Source of the DNA: Micavibrio aeruginosavorus_D
GTDB taxonomy: Bacteria > Pseudomonadota > Alphaproteobacteria > Micavibrionales > Micavibrionaceae
NCBI RefSeq assembly: GCF_051245535.1
Contig: NZ_CP195303.1
Coordinates: 248,001 to 312,000 of the forward strand
Direction: 5' to 3'
Length of the DNA stretch: 64,000 nucleotides
Part shown: piece by piece, positions 41,480 to 49,995 of the stretch
Layout: the number at the start of each line of letters is the position of its first letter
How positions within the stretch are numbered: the first letter of the stretch is position 1
Position numbers and translations under genes: made by a program
Notes under the pieces: model-generated
What the model was told of the DNA's origin: nothing
Database searches by the model: none
What the model saw: the letters and a program-made list of their open reading frames with translations, nothing else

Positions 41480-42187
41480 TTATTGGCCCCCATCATTAAC
41501 GGCGCGGCCCCAATCTTTGGGTGGGGCGACGTCAGTCGCCGGGGGTTGCGTATCCGCCCCACGCATCAGGCGTAAATGCGCCAGCGCCAGACCATGGCTG
41601 GGCGATTTTTCAATCATGCTGTTGGTGCGCATCCATTCCGCAATGGTCATGGCCTTGTTGCCCATGATGACATGCGTGGTGGTAATGGCCATGATCAATG
41701 GCCCGCCCAGAATGGTAACGGGTGGGCGATTGATGGGGCAAGGAAGGCCACCCACGTCGACGAACATATTTTTTTCAAAGATATCGCAATCGTGAAAATG
41801 CAATTCCAATGCCGATTGTGTATCAAACCCGCATCCCCGGATGACCGCGCCAAAAATATCGGTTCCGCCAAATAAAACGCCACTGAAATCACAATCAATC
41901 AAATGGGACTGGGCCATGCAGGCCCCGTGTAGGGCGACGTTTTTGAGCGAAGCCCCTGTCATGCGGCATTCGGATAAATTGGTTCCGGTCATGTTGCTGC
42001 CATCAAAATTGACGTGGCGAAAATCGCCACCATCAAAATCGCCATGGCTTAGATCAAGACCGGACAAATCGGCGTGATGCAATGACACACCGTCCATCAC
42101 CGCGTCCTCAACCGCGGCGCGGTGGTGTGTGCGGTTGCTTTTGTAAATCACGTGCCCCGATGCCGTGCGTAAAATAATCGTCCCCAT
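41480..42187 (-). CDS. Pentapeptide-repeat protein
   Basis: 235 residues from the ATG at 42187, chosen because GGGGAAG lies 8 nt upstream; an ATG at 42202 is the alternative. Residues about 30-130 contain repeats of the A(D/N)LXX type: HHADLSGLDLSHGDFDGGDF, then RHVNFDGSNMTGTNLSECRM and further imperfect copies. These form a right-handed beta helix. The C-terminal 90 residues are different and end in an Ala/Pro-rich tail. Some pentapeptide proteins mimic DNA and shield gyrase, others are effectors; nothing here decides. Confidence 0.8.
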   Translation of the reverse strand: MGTIILRTASGHVIYKSNRTHHRAAVEDAVMDGVSLHHADLSGLDLSHGDFDGGDFRHVNFDGSNMTGTNLSECRMTGASLKNVALHGACMAQSHLIDCDFSGVLFGGTDIFGAVIRGCGFDTQSALELHFHDCDIFEKNMFVDVGGLPCPINRPPVTILGGPLIMAITTTHVIMGNKAMTIAEWMRTNSMIEKSPSHGLALAHLRLMRGADTQPPATDVAPPKDWGRAVNDGGQ

Positions 42188-42383
42188 AATGTGCTTCCCC
42201 ATTTTTTGTTTTTGTCCCCCGCATGACGTGATCCGGCCCCCATAGCCGGGCGAGGGGCACAGCGTTACAAAAACAGTTGCAAGAATGCAAGTAAAATAAT
42301 CAACTGTGGGTTGTGTAAGGCTGGATTGGTTAATTTTTGGCTGTTTTCTGCGGGTTCTGTGGGTGATTGCCCCGGTTCCGACA

Positions 42384-44309
42384 ATGGCTTATCTGTATGG
42401 CATGGACGAAGAAGGCGAAAATTCTGAACAATCGGATGATGCAACGCTCCCCGCCGCCCTTGCGCGCGGGGTGGGGGTTGTTCGGGCGTTTGTGAAGACG
42501 TTGCCGGATGCGCCGGGCGTTTACCGGATGCTGAATGCGAAGGGCGATGTGCTGTATGTGGGCAAGGCCAAGTCGCTGAAAAAACGGGTGGCGAATTATA
42601 CGCAAGTGGCCCGTCTGTCGCACCGTATTCAACGCATGGTCGCCGAAACATCCGAAATGATGGTGGTGCGCACGCATACAGAGGCTGAGGCCCTGTTGCT
42701 GGAATCCAACCTGATTAAAAAACTAAAACCCCGGTACAACGTTCTTCTGCGCGATGATAAATCGTTCCCGTATATTCTGATTACGGATGACCACGAATTT
42801 CCGCAGGTCATCAAACATCGCGGCAGTCGATCACGGAAAGGGCATTATTTCGGGCCCTTCGCCTCCGCCGGGGCGGTGAACAGGACCATTGCGGTTTTGC
42901 AGCGGGCCTTCATGCTGCGCAATTGTTCGGATTCCGTGTTTGCGCAACGCACGCGGCCTTGTCTGCAATTTCATATCAAGCGCTGCACCGCGCCGTGCGT
43001 GAATATGGTGTCGCGCGATGATTACGCGAAGCAGGTGGAACAGGCGCGCGCCTATCTGACCGGCAAAAGCCGGGAGATTCAGGAGCAAATGGCCGCCGCG
43101 ATGCAGGCCGCCAGCGACCGGATGGATTATGAAGAGGCGGCGAAATTCCGCGACCGTCTGCGCGCCCTGACCAGTCTGCAGACACGGCAGGACATCAATT
43201 TTGACGGCATCGGTGATGTGGACGCCATCGCGCTGGCCATGCGCGAGGGGCGCAGTTGCGTACAGGTGTTCTTCTTCCGCGGCGGGCAAAATTTTGGCAA
43301 CCGGGCGTATTTCCCGCGGCACGAGCGGGATGAGGAGCCAGAGACCATTCTGGCCGCCTTTATTGCGCAGTTTTATGAAAGCAAACCCATCCCGCCACAT
43401 ATCCTGATCAGCCATGACATTCCCGATGCGGACGTGATTGCCGATGCGTTGAATTCGCGGCCAAATGTGGATCGCAAAACGTCAATTGCTTATCCGCAAC
43501 GCGGGGAACGCCGCCGCCTGATTGATTTTGTGGCGAACAATGCGCGCGATGCGCTGGATCGCCATTTGCTGGAACGGGCGGGCGATGCGCAATTGTTGGA
43601 CGGTGTAACGGAATTGTTCGGGCTGGATGAACGCCCGGCCCGCATCGAAATTTATGATAACAGCCATATCAGCGGCACCGACATGGTCGGCGCGATGGTT
43701 GTGGCGGGGCCGGAAGGGTTCATGAAATCCGCTTACCGCAAATTCAACATCCGCGATGCCAGCGCATCCGATGATTACGGCATGATGCAGGAAGTGATGA
43801 GCCGCCGTTTCCGCAAAGCGCAGGAAGAGGGCAACGGGCCGGGGTCGGAAGACTGGCCGGATCTTCTCCTCATCGACGGTGGGTTGGGGCAATTGAATGC
43901 GGTGATGGAAACATTGGCCGATATGGGCATTGCCGAAGAATTGAATGTCGTATCGATTGCGAAAGGGCCGGACCGCAATGCGGGCCGCGAAAAATTCTTT
44001 ATTCCGGGGCGTGAAATGTTCCAGTTGCCGGTGAACAATGCCACCCTACATTACTTACAACGCTTGCGGGATGAGGCGCACCGCTTTGCCATTGGCGCGC
44101 ATCGGACACGGCGTGCAAAACATATTGGCGCATCACCATTGGATGATGTACCGGGCATTGGCGCGAAACGAAAGAAGGCCTTGCTGCTTCATTTCGGGTC
44201 GGCACAGGACGTTGCGCGCGCGGGAATCACCGATTTGGAAAAAGTCGAAGGAATCAGCCATGCCGTGGCCGAGCGCATATACGCGTATTTCCATGAGACG
44301 GATTCTTGA
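42384..44309 (+). CDS. uvrC: UvrABC system protein C
   Basis: 641 residues from the ATG at 42384; a GTG at 42306 and an ATG at 42402 are other candidates and none has a good ribosome binding site. GIY-YIG nuclease domain: LPDAPGVYRMLNAKGDVLYV, then GKAKSLKKRVANY. UVR motif: ASDRMDYEEAAKFRDRLRAL. RNase H-like nuclease domain: IEIYDNSHISGTDMVGAMVV and LLLIDGGLGQLNAV. Double helix-hairpin-helix at the end (LDDVPGIGAKRKKALLLHFG). It makes the two incisions in nucleotide excision repair. Confidence 0.96.
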   Translation: MAYLYGMDEEGENSEQSDDATLPAALARGVGVVRAFVKTLPDAPGVYRMLNAKGDVLYVGKAKSLKKRVANYTQVARLSHRIQRMVAETSEMMVVRTHTEAEALLLESNLIKKLKPRYNVLLRDDKSFPYILITDDHEFPQVIKHRGSRSRKGHYFGPFASAGAVNRTIAVLQRAFMLRNCSDSVFAQRTRPCLQFHIKRCTAPCVNMVSRDDYAKQVEQARAYLTGKSREIQEQMAAAMQAASDRMDYEEAAKFRDRLRALTSLQTRQDINFDGIGDVDAIALAMREGRSCVQVFFFRGGQNFGNRAYFPRHERDEEPETILAAFIAQFYESKPIPPHILISHDIPDADVIADALNSRPNVDRKTSIAYPQRGERRRLIDFVANNARDALDRHLLERAGDAQLLDGVTELFGLDERPARIEIYDNSHISGTDMVGAMVVAGPEGFMKSAYRKFNIRDASASDDYGMMQEVMSRRFRKAQEEGNGPGSEDWPDLLLIDGGLGQLNAVMETLADMGIAEELNVVSIAKGPDRNAGREKFFIPGREMFQLPVNNATLHYLQRLRDEAHRFAIGAHRTRRAKHIGASPLDDVPGIGAKRKKALLLHFGSAQDVARAGITDLEKVEGISHAVAERIYAYFHETDS

Positions 44310-44562
44310 AAATACCGGTCAGATTCCCCATAAAACACCCTGTAACGCACTGAAAAATCACGCGAAATAAAGCGGGGGGAAACCCCCTGATTCCGGCTTG
44401 TCGCCCTATTGACCCAGTGCTAGTGTCATTATGTTCTCGAAATAAAAACAGGTGAAAAGCAAACAGCGCGCTTTCTTGCGTGAAAGCCGTATTGTCTTTT
44501 CCGCGTTTTAAAATGGGCAAGACAGAATTTAACCGTCGGAAACTTTAAGAGGGTAACCGAAA

Positions 44563-45285
44563 ATGAATTTCCACCAGAACCAAAAGGACCAGGCACAGAC
44601 CATGAGCAACGAAACAGAAAACAACCAAGGCGCATCTTCCAACCAAGCCGCTGGCCAAGCCCGCCCGATCGACATTCCGGGTGGCCAAGCCGCTGGTATG
44701 CAGCGCCCGGCCATGCAGCCGCCGCGCGTTCCGGGTGGTGGTTTCCCGGGTGGTCAGTCCTCCTATGGTTCCTCCCCGTACGGTCAACCGGCCGCGTCCT
44801 CCAACCCGTATGCTGCTGCTGCCCCGGGCGCAAAAGCTGGCGTGGTTGCTGATGGTCGTCGTCTGGTTATCGGCGAAGGCATCACCATCTCCGGTGAAAT
44901 CGAAGCTTGCGACGTTCTGATCGTTGAAGGCACGATCGAAGCGGCCCTGAAAGGCGCACGCGTACTGGAAATCGCTGAGAGCGGCGTATTCTACGGTGCC
45001 GTTGAAATCGAAGAAGCCACCATTGCTGGCCGTTTCGAAGGCGACCTGACCGTGAATGGTCGTTTGACGATCCGCACGTCTGGTTCCATCACCGGCGCAA
45101 TCGCATACAAAGAACTGGCTGTTGAAGCCGGTGCAACGCTTGACGGTAAAGTCACCCCGCTGTCCGCCAAAGGCGAAAAGCGTGATGGCAAGCCGGGTCA
45201 GGCCCGCACCAGCGGCAAACAAGGCGGTCAACGTGACAGCGGCGCAGAACTGCCGTTCGCTGACAAAACCGCTGCGTCGGCTTAA
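44563..45285 (+). CDS. Bactofilin
   Basis: 240 residues. GAGGGTAA precedes the ATG. The flexible N-terminus (1-95) is rich in Gly, Gln and Pro (GGGFPGGQSSYGSSPYG). The bactofilin beta-helix follows (about 97-200): RLVIGEGITISGEIEACDVL, VEGTIEAALKGARVLEIAES, GRFEGDLTVNGRLTIRTSGS and ITGAIAYKELAVEAGA. Bactofilins polymerise without nucleotide and help place cell-wall enzymes or stalk and polar structures. The N-terminal tail is longer than usual. Confidence 0.93.
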   Translation: MNFHQNQKDQAQTMSNETENNQGASSNQAAGQARPIDIPGGQAAGMQRPAMQPPRVPGGGFPGGQSSYGSSPYGQPAASSNPYAAAAPGAKAGVVADGRRLVIGEGITISGEIEACDVLIVEGTIEAALKGARVLEIAESGVFYGAVEIEEATIAGRFEGDLTVNGRLTIRTSGSITGAIAYKELAVEAGATLDGKVTPLSAKGEKRDGKPGQARTSGKQGGQRDSGAELPFADKTAASA

Positions 45286-45343
45286 TTGAGGGCCGGTGCC
45301 CGTTCATAAACATGAAAAATGGAATGAAGGGGCATCGATCACC

Positions 45344-45928
45344 ATGATTACCAATTTTGAAACATTCGGGACGGGGCGTTTGAACGGCATTATGGGCCGG
45401 GCATTCGCCCCGTTCTGTTTCAATTCCCGTTTCCGGGTAACCTTGCGCTGGAATCGCCGTTTGACGTTGCGTCGCTGGCGCCGGTTTATGGTGCTGCCGG
45501 AAACGCTGCTGGTTGTGGCGTTGGTGGTGTTTGGTAATACGATTATGCCGGATTTCACACCGGGGCAAGCGGCGCAGGCCGCCATTGCGTCACCGTCCGA
45601 TGTGGCGATGGTGTCCAAACGCGATGCGCGCGGGGTTCAGGCCCAGTTGCGCAAAGATCCCGCTTTGTTGTCGACCATGAACGCGGCTCAGGTCCTCGGT
45701 GCGTTTTCATACGCCGATCTGGAACGTGAAGAAGGCTCGGTGCAGGTTTTGCAATTCCGTGGCCATGAATGTGTGTTGCATGTGGTTGTGGATATGGATG
45801 CCGCATTGGTGTCGCATTATGAGTTCAACCCGCGCCAAACCGCCTTGTATGATGGGGCCGCGGGCGAACGCCGTGATGTGCAGGCCAATGATTGCGTGGC
45901 CGATATTCTGAAATCGCGCCGTATCTGA
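45344..45928 (+). CDS. Membrane-anchored protein of unknown function, downstream of bactofilin
   Basis: 194 residues from the ATG at 45344, which has AAGGGG upstream at longer spacing; a GTG at 45296 with GAGGG just before it is the other option. A very basic segment (RFRVTLRWNRRLTLRRWRRF) precedes one hydrophobic helix (LPETLLVVALVVFGNTIM), so the C-terminal part should be periplasmic. It holds two cysteines (HECVLH and ANDCVADILK). No family recognised. Located 58 bp after bactofilin, it may be co-transcribed and act at the envelope with it. Confidence 0.6.
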   Translation: MITNFETFGTGRLNGIMGRAFAPFCFNSRFRVTLRWNRRLTLRRWRRFMVLPETLLVVALVVFGNTIMPDFTPGQAAQAAIASPSDVAMVSKRDARGVQAQLRKDPALLSTMNAAQVLGAFSYADLEREEGSVQVLQFRGHECVLHVVVDMDAALVSHYEFNPRQTALYDGAAGERRDVQANDCVADILKSRRI

Positions 45929-46564
45929 TTAATATTCCGTTTTATCCTTGAATCCGCACACGTCGCGCACGGGGCATACCGGGCATGATGGTTTGCGCGC
46001 CTTGCAAATATAGCGCCCATGCAGGATCAGCCAGTGATGCGCATGGCGGCGGAATTCTGGCGGTACGACTTTCTCCAATTTGGCTTCGACCGCTTCGGGT
46101 GTGTTGCCGGGGGCCAGCCCTGTGCGGTTGGAGACGCGGAATAAATGCGTATCAACCGCAATGGTTTCGTGGCCAAACGCGATGTTGAGAACGACGTTTG
46201 CAGTCTTGCGGCCCACGCCCGGCAATTTCACCAATTCGTCCCGATCTTCGGGAATCTCTCCGCCATAATCACGCACCAGCATTTCGGCGGCGGCAATCAC
46301 GTTCTTGGCCTTGGCATTAAACAGGCCGATGGTTTTGATGTGGTCTTTCAATCCATCTTCGCCCAGTTTCAGCATATCCTGCGGCGTCTTGACGATCTTG
46401 AACAGCTTTTCGGTGGCCTTGTTCACGCCCTTGTCTGTGGCCTGTGCCGACAGTGCGACCGCGACCAGAAGCGTATAGGGGTTGGTGTAATTCAACTCCC
46501 CCTTCGGCTCCGGGTTTTCGGCGCGCAGAATCTCAAAAAATCGTTGAATATCAGCTTTTTTCAT
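45929..46564 (-). CDS. nth: Endonuclease III, DNA glycosylase/AP lyase
   Basis: 211 residues. Helix-hairpin-helix LVKLPGVGRKTANVVLNIAF with the catalytic Lys, the catalytic Asp in ETIAVDTHLFRVSNR, and the 4Fe-4S ligands at the C-terminus (C-x6-C-x2-C-x5-C in ICKARKPSCPVCPVRDVCGF). It removes oxidised pyrimidines in base excision repair. Convergent and abutting the gene at 45344-45928. Confidence 0.97.
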   Translation of the reverse strand: MKKADIQRFFEILRAENPEPKGELNYTNPYTLLVAVALSAQATDKGVNKATEKLFKIVKTPQDMLKLGEDGLKDHIKTIGLFNAKAKNVIAAAEMLVRDYGGEIPEDRDELVKLPGVGRKTANVVLNIAFGHETIAVDTHLFRVSNRTGLAPGNTPEAVEAKLEKVVPPEFRRHAHHWLILHGRYICKARKPSCPVCPVRDVCGFKDKTEY

Positions 46565-46623
46565 ACCGCCAATATACCAAAAAACGGATTGGAAGCGAGG
46601 CGCTTTCCCGCTAGTTTTATAAA

Positions 46624-47460
46624 ATGAACAAAGATCAGGACGCCATTATTTCAGAATCCATTGATTACATCGCGGCCCATTGGCGCGATCAGCCGGATCT
46701 TGATTTTCTGGCGGCGCGGGCGGGGTACGAAGCAACCCATTTCCAAAAACTGTTCACCCGCATGACCGGGGTCAGCCCGAAGAAAATGGTGCAATATATG
46801 TCCGCGCACAATGCGCGTGATCTGCTGTTGCAGAATTATTCGACACTGGAAGCCGCGTATGAAAGCGGTCTCAGCGGCAATGCCCGCCTGCACGATGCGA
46901 TGATCAATATTGTTGCGGCAACACCGGGTGAGGTAAAGCGCAAGGGGCGGGGCCTTGTCATCCGCTACGGGTATCACCCGACCCCGATGGGCGATATGTT
47001 GATCGCGCAAACGGATCGTGGTTTGTGCTGGCTGGGCTTTGTGGTGGATGAAGACCGCACGATCCCCATGGCGCGTTTGCGCCGCGATTGGGAATTTGCC
47101 GATTTGCTCGAAGATCAGAAAGGTACAGCGGGTACAGCGCGAAAAATTTTGGAAATCTGGCGTGGTGCGGACACGCATTTGACGCTGCATCTATATGGCA
47201 CGAACTTCCAGCTTCAGGTCTGGCAAGCCTTGCTGAAAATCCCCTGTGGCACGAGCGTCAGTTACAAGGCCGTGGCGGACGCGATTGGTAAGCCCAAGGC
47301 ATCACGTGCCGTTGGGTCGGCTGTGGGGGCCAACCCCGTATCATTATTGATCCCGTGTCACCGGGTGATTCAGTCATCTGGCATCGTTGAAAATTACGGC
47401 TGGGGCACGCCGCGCAAGAAATTGATTTTGGGCTTAGAGGTCCAAGACATCGCGCATTGA
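46624..47460 (+). CDS. AraC-type DNA-binding domain fused to methylated-DNA-protein cysteine methyltransferase
   Basis: 278 residues. N-terminal AraC-like helix-turn-helix pair (about 1-105): LDFLAARAGYEATHFQKLFT, then MTGVSPKKMVQYMSAHNARD. The C-terminal part is an O6-alkylguanine transferase: YGTNFQLQVWQALLKIPCGT, SYKAVADAIGKPKASRAVGS and the active-site PCHRV. It has the layout of Ada without its N-terminal zinc-binding methyl-phosphotriester domain. The C-terminal Cys directly repairs alkylated guanine; the AraC part may still activate repair genes. It is divergent from nth and overlaps convergent dapB by 27 bp. Confidence 0.93.
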   Translation: MNKDQDAIISESIDYIAAHWRDQPDLDFLAARAGYEATHFQKLFTRMTGVSPKKMVQYMSAHNARDLLLQNYSTLEAAYESGLSGNARLHDAMINIVAATPGEVKRKGRGLVIRYGYHPTPMGDMLIAQTDRGLCWLGFVVDEDRTIPMARLRRDWEFADLLEDQKGTAGTARKILEIWRGADTHLTLHLYGTNFQLQVWQALLKIPCGTSVSYKAVADAIGKPKASRAVGSAVGANPVSLLIPCHRVIQSSGIVENYGWGTPRKKLILGLEVQDIAH

Positions 47461-48141
47461 GTAAAACCCCGCTGGGCGCCCCTTCATCCACAAGGCGGCG
47501 CGCAGGGCGCCCTTGGCGAACAGGCTGCGGTCATGGGCACGGTGGCCCAGCTCAATCCGTTCACCGGAGCCAAAGAAGCTGACAGTATGTTCACCCACAA
47601 CATCGCCACCACGTTGCACGGCATAGCCGACCGTACCCGTGTTACGCTTTCCTGTGCGATCCGTCGGCGCATTCGGACGGTCCGTGGCGCGGCCCAGCAT
47701 CAACGCGGTGCCTGATGGCGAATCCATTTTATTGCGGTGGTGCGTTTCCATGATTTCAATATCAAATGTATCACCCAACCGCGCGGATGCTTGCTCCACC
47801 AACGCGGCGAGCAGATTGACGCCTACGCTCATATTCGCGGAATACAAAACAGGGCAGGTGGTGGCGGCCGATTTTAAAACCGTCATATCATTATCATTCA
47901 ATCCGGTCGTGCCGATGATGATCGGTTTTTTATGCGCGACCGCAATGTCAACATGCGCGCGCGTGGCGAGGGGCGTGGTGAAATCAATCACCAGATCGTT
48001 TTCGGCAAACAGGCTGTTCGGGTTGTCGGATGACTCACTGCCCGAACCAAAAGCCAATCCCGGCCATTGGCCGGATTGCAATTCATGGACCAGCATCTGG
48101 CCCATGCGGCCCCGATATCCTGCAATTCCGACCTTGATCAT
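47434..48141 (-). CDS. dapB: 4-hydroxy-tetrahydrodipicolinate reductase
   Basis: 235 residues, slightly short for DapB (about 240-270). The N-terminal nucleotide-binding site is GIAGYRGRMGQ; then NDLVIDFTTPLATRAHVDIA, IIIGTTGLND, YSANMSVGVNLLAALVEQAS, and the signature EIMETHHRNKMDSPSGTALM with the catalytic His pair and Lys. It makes tetrahydrodipicolinate for lysine and diaminopimelate. Its position after dnaJ is common in alphaproteobacteria. Confidence 0.95.
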   Translation of the reverse strand: MIKVGIAGYRGRMGQMLVHELQSGQWPGLAFGSGSESSDNPNSLFAENDLVIDFTTPLATRAHVDIAVAHKKPIIIGTTGLNDNDMTVLKSAATTCPVLYSANMSVGVNLLAALVEQASARLGDTFDIEIMETHHRNKMDSPSGTALMLGRATDRPNAPTDRTGKRNTGTVGYAVQRGGDVVGEHTVSFFGSGERIELGHRAHDRSLFAKGALRAALWMKGRPAGFYSMRDVLDL

Positions 48142-48283
48142 GGTGATTTTGCCCCTGTGCGGTAAAAGTTCAACCTATTGTAATAGAATGATTTTTGGGC
48201 GCAACAGGGGATTTTGTTTGACGGCGGGGGCCAAAATCCTGTTCCATGGTGAGAACAAAGCCATAAAAAACAGGGTGTTGCAC

Positions 48284-48691
48284 ATGGGCTACGAAGAATC
48301 GCGCTTTATCCGTGAACTGAAAGAAACCTATCGCCAGAGTGCCGAAGGCATGGCCGTCGGCCAACGCTTCATGGGCATTGTCGAAGACATTGAAATTCAC
48401 GCGGACAAGGGATTGATTGTTTTCGATGCGCATAATGGCGGCATCATTGTTTCATGCGGCATTCCATTTGCCGCCATGGCCAAACACGAAATTCCGATGC
48501 AGGGCGATTCCGTTCAAGGATATTTGAACCATGCGGTTGAGCCATTGGATCTGGGCCATCGTATGGTGATGGCCGTTTTGAAATTTGAAAATATTTCGGC
48601 GGGGGAACGCTCCCCCGATCCAACCGACCGGCCAACGGGCAATGTTGTCTGGCTGGACAGTTCGACCTTCGCCAAAAAGCCGAAACCGTAG
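48284..48691 (+). CDS. Small protein of unknown function
   Basis: 135 residues from the ATG at 48284, with AGGGTG upstream. The middle contains strand-rich sequence (GIVEDIEIHADKGLIVFDAH, then NGGIIVSCGIPFAAM, RMVMAVLKFENI) that looks like a small beta barrel. No signal peptide. No family recognised. It is divergent from dapB and ends at a bidirectional terminator shared with dnaJ. Confidence 0.65.
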   Translation: MGYEESRFIRELKETYRQSAEGMAVGQRFMGIVEDIEIHADKGLIVFDAHNGGIIVSCGIPFAAMAKHEIPMQGDSVQGYLNHAVEPLDLGHRMVMAVLKFENISAGERSPDPTDRPTGNVVWLDSSTFAKKPKP

Positions 48692-48698
48692 ATAAGAA

Positions 48699-48720
48699 AA
48701 AGGGGCCCGCAGGCCCCTTT
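48699..48720. terminator. Bidirectional terminator between the 48284 gene and dnaJ
   Basis: Perfect 9-bp stem (48699-48707 with 48712-48720), CGCA loop, A run before and T run after. Confidence 0.9.
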
Positions 48721-48723
48721 AAT

Positions 48724-49896
48724 TTATTCCGTCAGATCGCTCCAGATATCTTTCATCTTGCCAAAGAACCCGGAGGCTTCGGGGCTGTGCTTGCTGGCCT
48801 CGGACCCGCCGATGGATTTATCCAGTTCTTTCAGCAAATCCATCTGCTTGCGCGACAGGTTCACAGGCGTTTCCACGAACACATCAATGTACATGTCGCC
48901 CCGCGAGGTGGATTTCAAAACCGACATGCCTTTGCCTTTCAGGCGCAATTGCTGGCCTGACTGGGTTCCGGCGGGGATTTTGACTTTGGTGCGGCTTCCT
49001 TCGATCGTCGGCACTTCGACGTCACCACCCAATGCGGCTGTGGTCATCGGGATTGGCACGCGGCCAAACAAATCGGCGCCTTCGCGTTTGAAGAAACGGT
49101 GCGGCTTGATGGCCAGCAGGACGTATAGATCACCTGCGACGCCGCCGCGGAATCCGGCTTCGCCCTCGCCACCCAAACGGATGCGGCGGCCGTTTTCGAC
49201 CCCGGGTGGGATTTTGATGCGCAGGGTTTTTTCCTTGCGCATGCGGCCCGATCCGCTGCACTTGTCGCACGGGTCACGAATAATTGCGCCTTCACCGTTA
49301 CAGGTGGGGCAGGTGCGTTCGATGGTGAAGAAGCCTTGCTGCATCCGCACGCGGCCCTGACCGGAACAGGTGGGGCAGTTTTCGGTGCCTGTGCCGGTTT
49401 TCGCGCCGGAGCCGCTGCATTTATCGCATGTTTCGGCCAGCGGAACCTTGATGGTGGCTTCCTTGCCGGCGAAGGCCTCTTCCATGGAAATTTCCATGGT
49501 GTATTGCACGTCGGACCCGCGTTGCGGGCCACCGGCGCGGCCACGTCCGCCGCCACCGCCATTGCCCATGAAGTCGCCGAACATATCTTCGAAAATGTCG
49601 GAGAACGCGCCGCCGAATCCGCTGGCGTCAAAACCGCCTGCACCGGCACCGGGGCGGAACCCGCCGCCTTGTTCAAACGCGCTGGACCCAAAACGATCAT
49701 AGGCCGCCTTTTTCTGCGGGTCCTTTAAAACGTCATAGGCTTCGTTGATTTCTTTGAATTTCGCTTCCGCGGTCGGATCATCTTTGTTCCGGTCGGGGTG
49801 GTATTGCATGGCCAGCTTGCGGAAGCCTTTTTTGATGTCTTCGTCGCTGGCGCCACGTTCGATCCCGAGTGTTTTATAAAAATCTTTGTCGGCCAT
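48724..49896 (-). CDS. dnaJ: Chaperone DnaJ (Hsp40)
   Basis: 390 residues. J domain with the HPD motif (AMQYHPDRNKDDPT), a Gly/Phe-rich region (EQGGGFRPGAGAGGFDASGF), four C-x-x-C-x-G-x-G zinc repeats (CDKCSGSG, CPTCSGQG, CPTCNGEG, CDKCSGSG) and the C-terminal substrate domains. It delivers clients to DnaK and stimulates its ATPase. It follows dnaK after 99 bp, across a hairpin (49940-49981). Confidence 0.97.
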   Translation of the reverse strand: MADKDFYKTLGIERGASDEDIKKGFRKLAMQYHPDRNKDDPTAEAKFKEINEAYDVLKDPQKKAAYDRFGSSAFEQGGGFRPGAGAGGFDASGFGGAFSDIFEDMFGDFMGNGGGGGRGRAGGPQRGSDVQYTMEISMEEAFAGKEATIKVPLAETCDKCSGSGAKTGTGTENCPTCSGQGRVRMQQGFFTIERTCPTCNGEGAIIRDPCDKCSGSGRMRKEKTLRIKIPPGVENGRRIRLGGEGEAGFRGGVAGDLYVLLAIKPHRFFKREGADLFGRVPIPMTTAALGGDVEVPTIEGSRTKVKIPAGTQSGQQLRLKGKGMSVLKSTSRGDMYIDVFVETPVNLSRKQMDLLKELDKSIGGSEASKHSPEASGFFGKMKDIWSDLTE

Positions 49897-49939
49897 TTAT
49901 TTTTCTAACCACAAGGTTTTTCGGACGTTCAGAAAAGAA

Positions 49940-49981
49940 CAGCGCAGAGGAAGGATTGTTATCCGTTTATCCTCTGCGCTG
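49940..49981 (-). terminator. Hairpin between dnaK and dnaJ
   Basis: Perfect 12-bp stem (49940-49951 with 49970-49981) with an 18-nt loop, followed on the minus strand by TTCTTTTC. It probably lowers dnaJ expression relative to dnaK. Confidence 0.75.
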
Positions 49982-49995
49982 TGCCTTATCGTTTG

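Noticed and set aside
40155..42300. Attachment site of a genomic island at tRNA-Leu
   Set aside because: I searched by eye for a second copy of the tRNA 3' end (GTTCGATTCCGGCCGGGG) to the right and saw none; there is no integrase gene.
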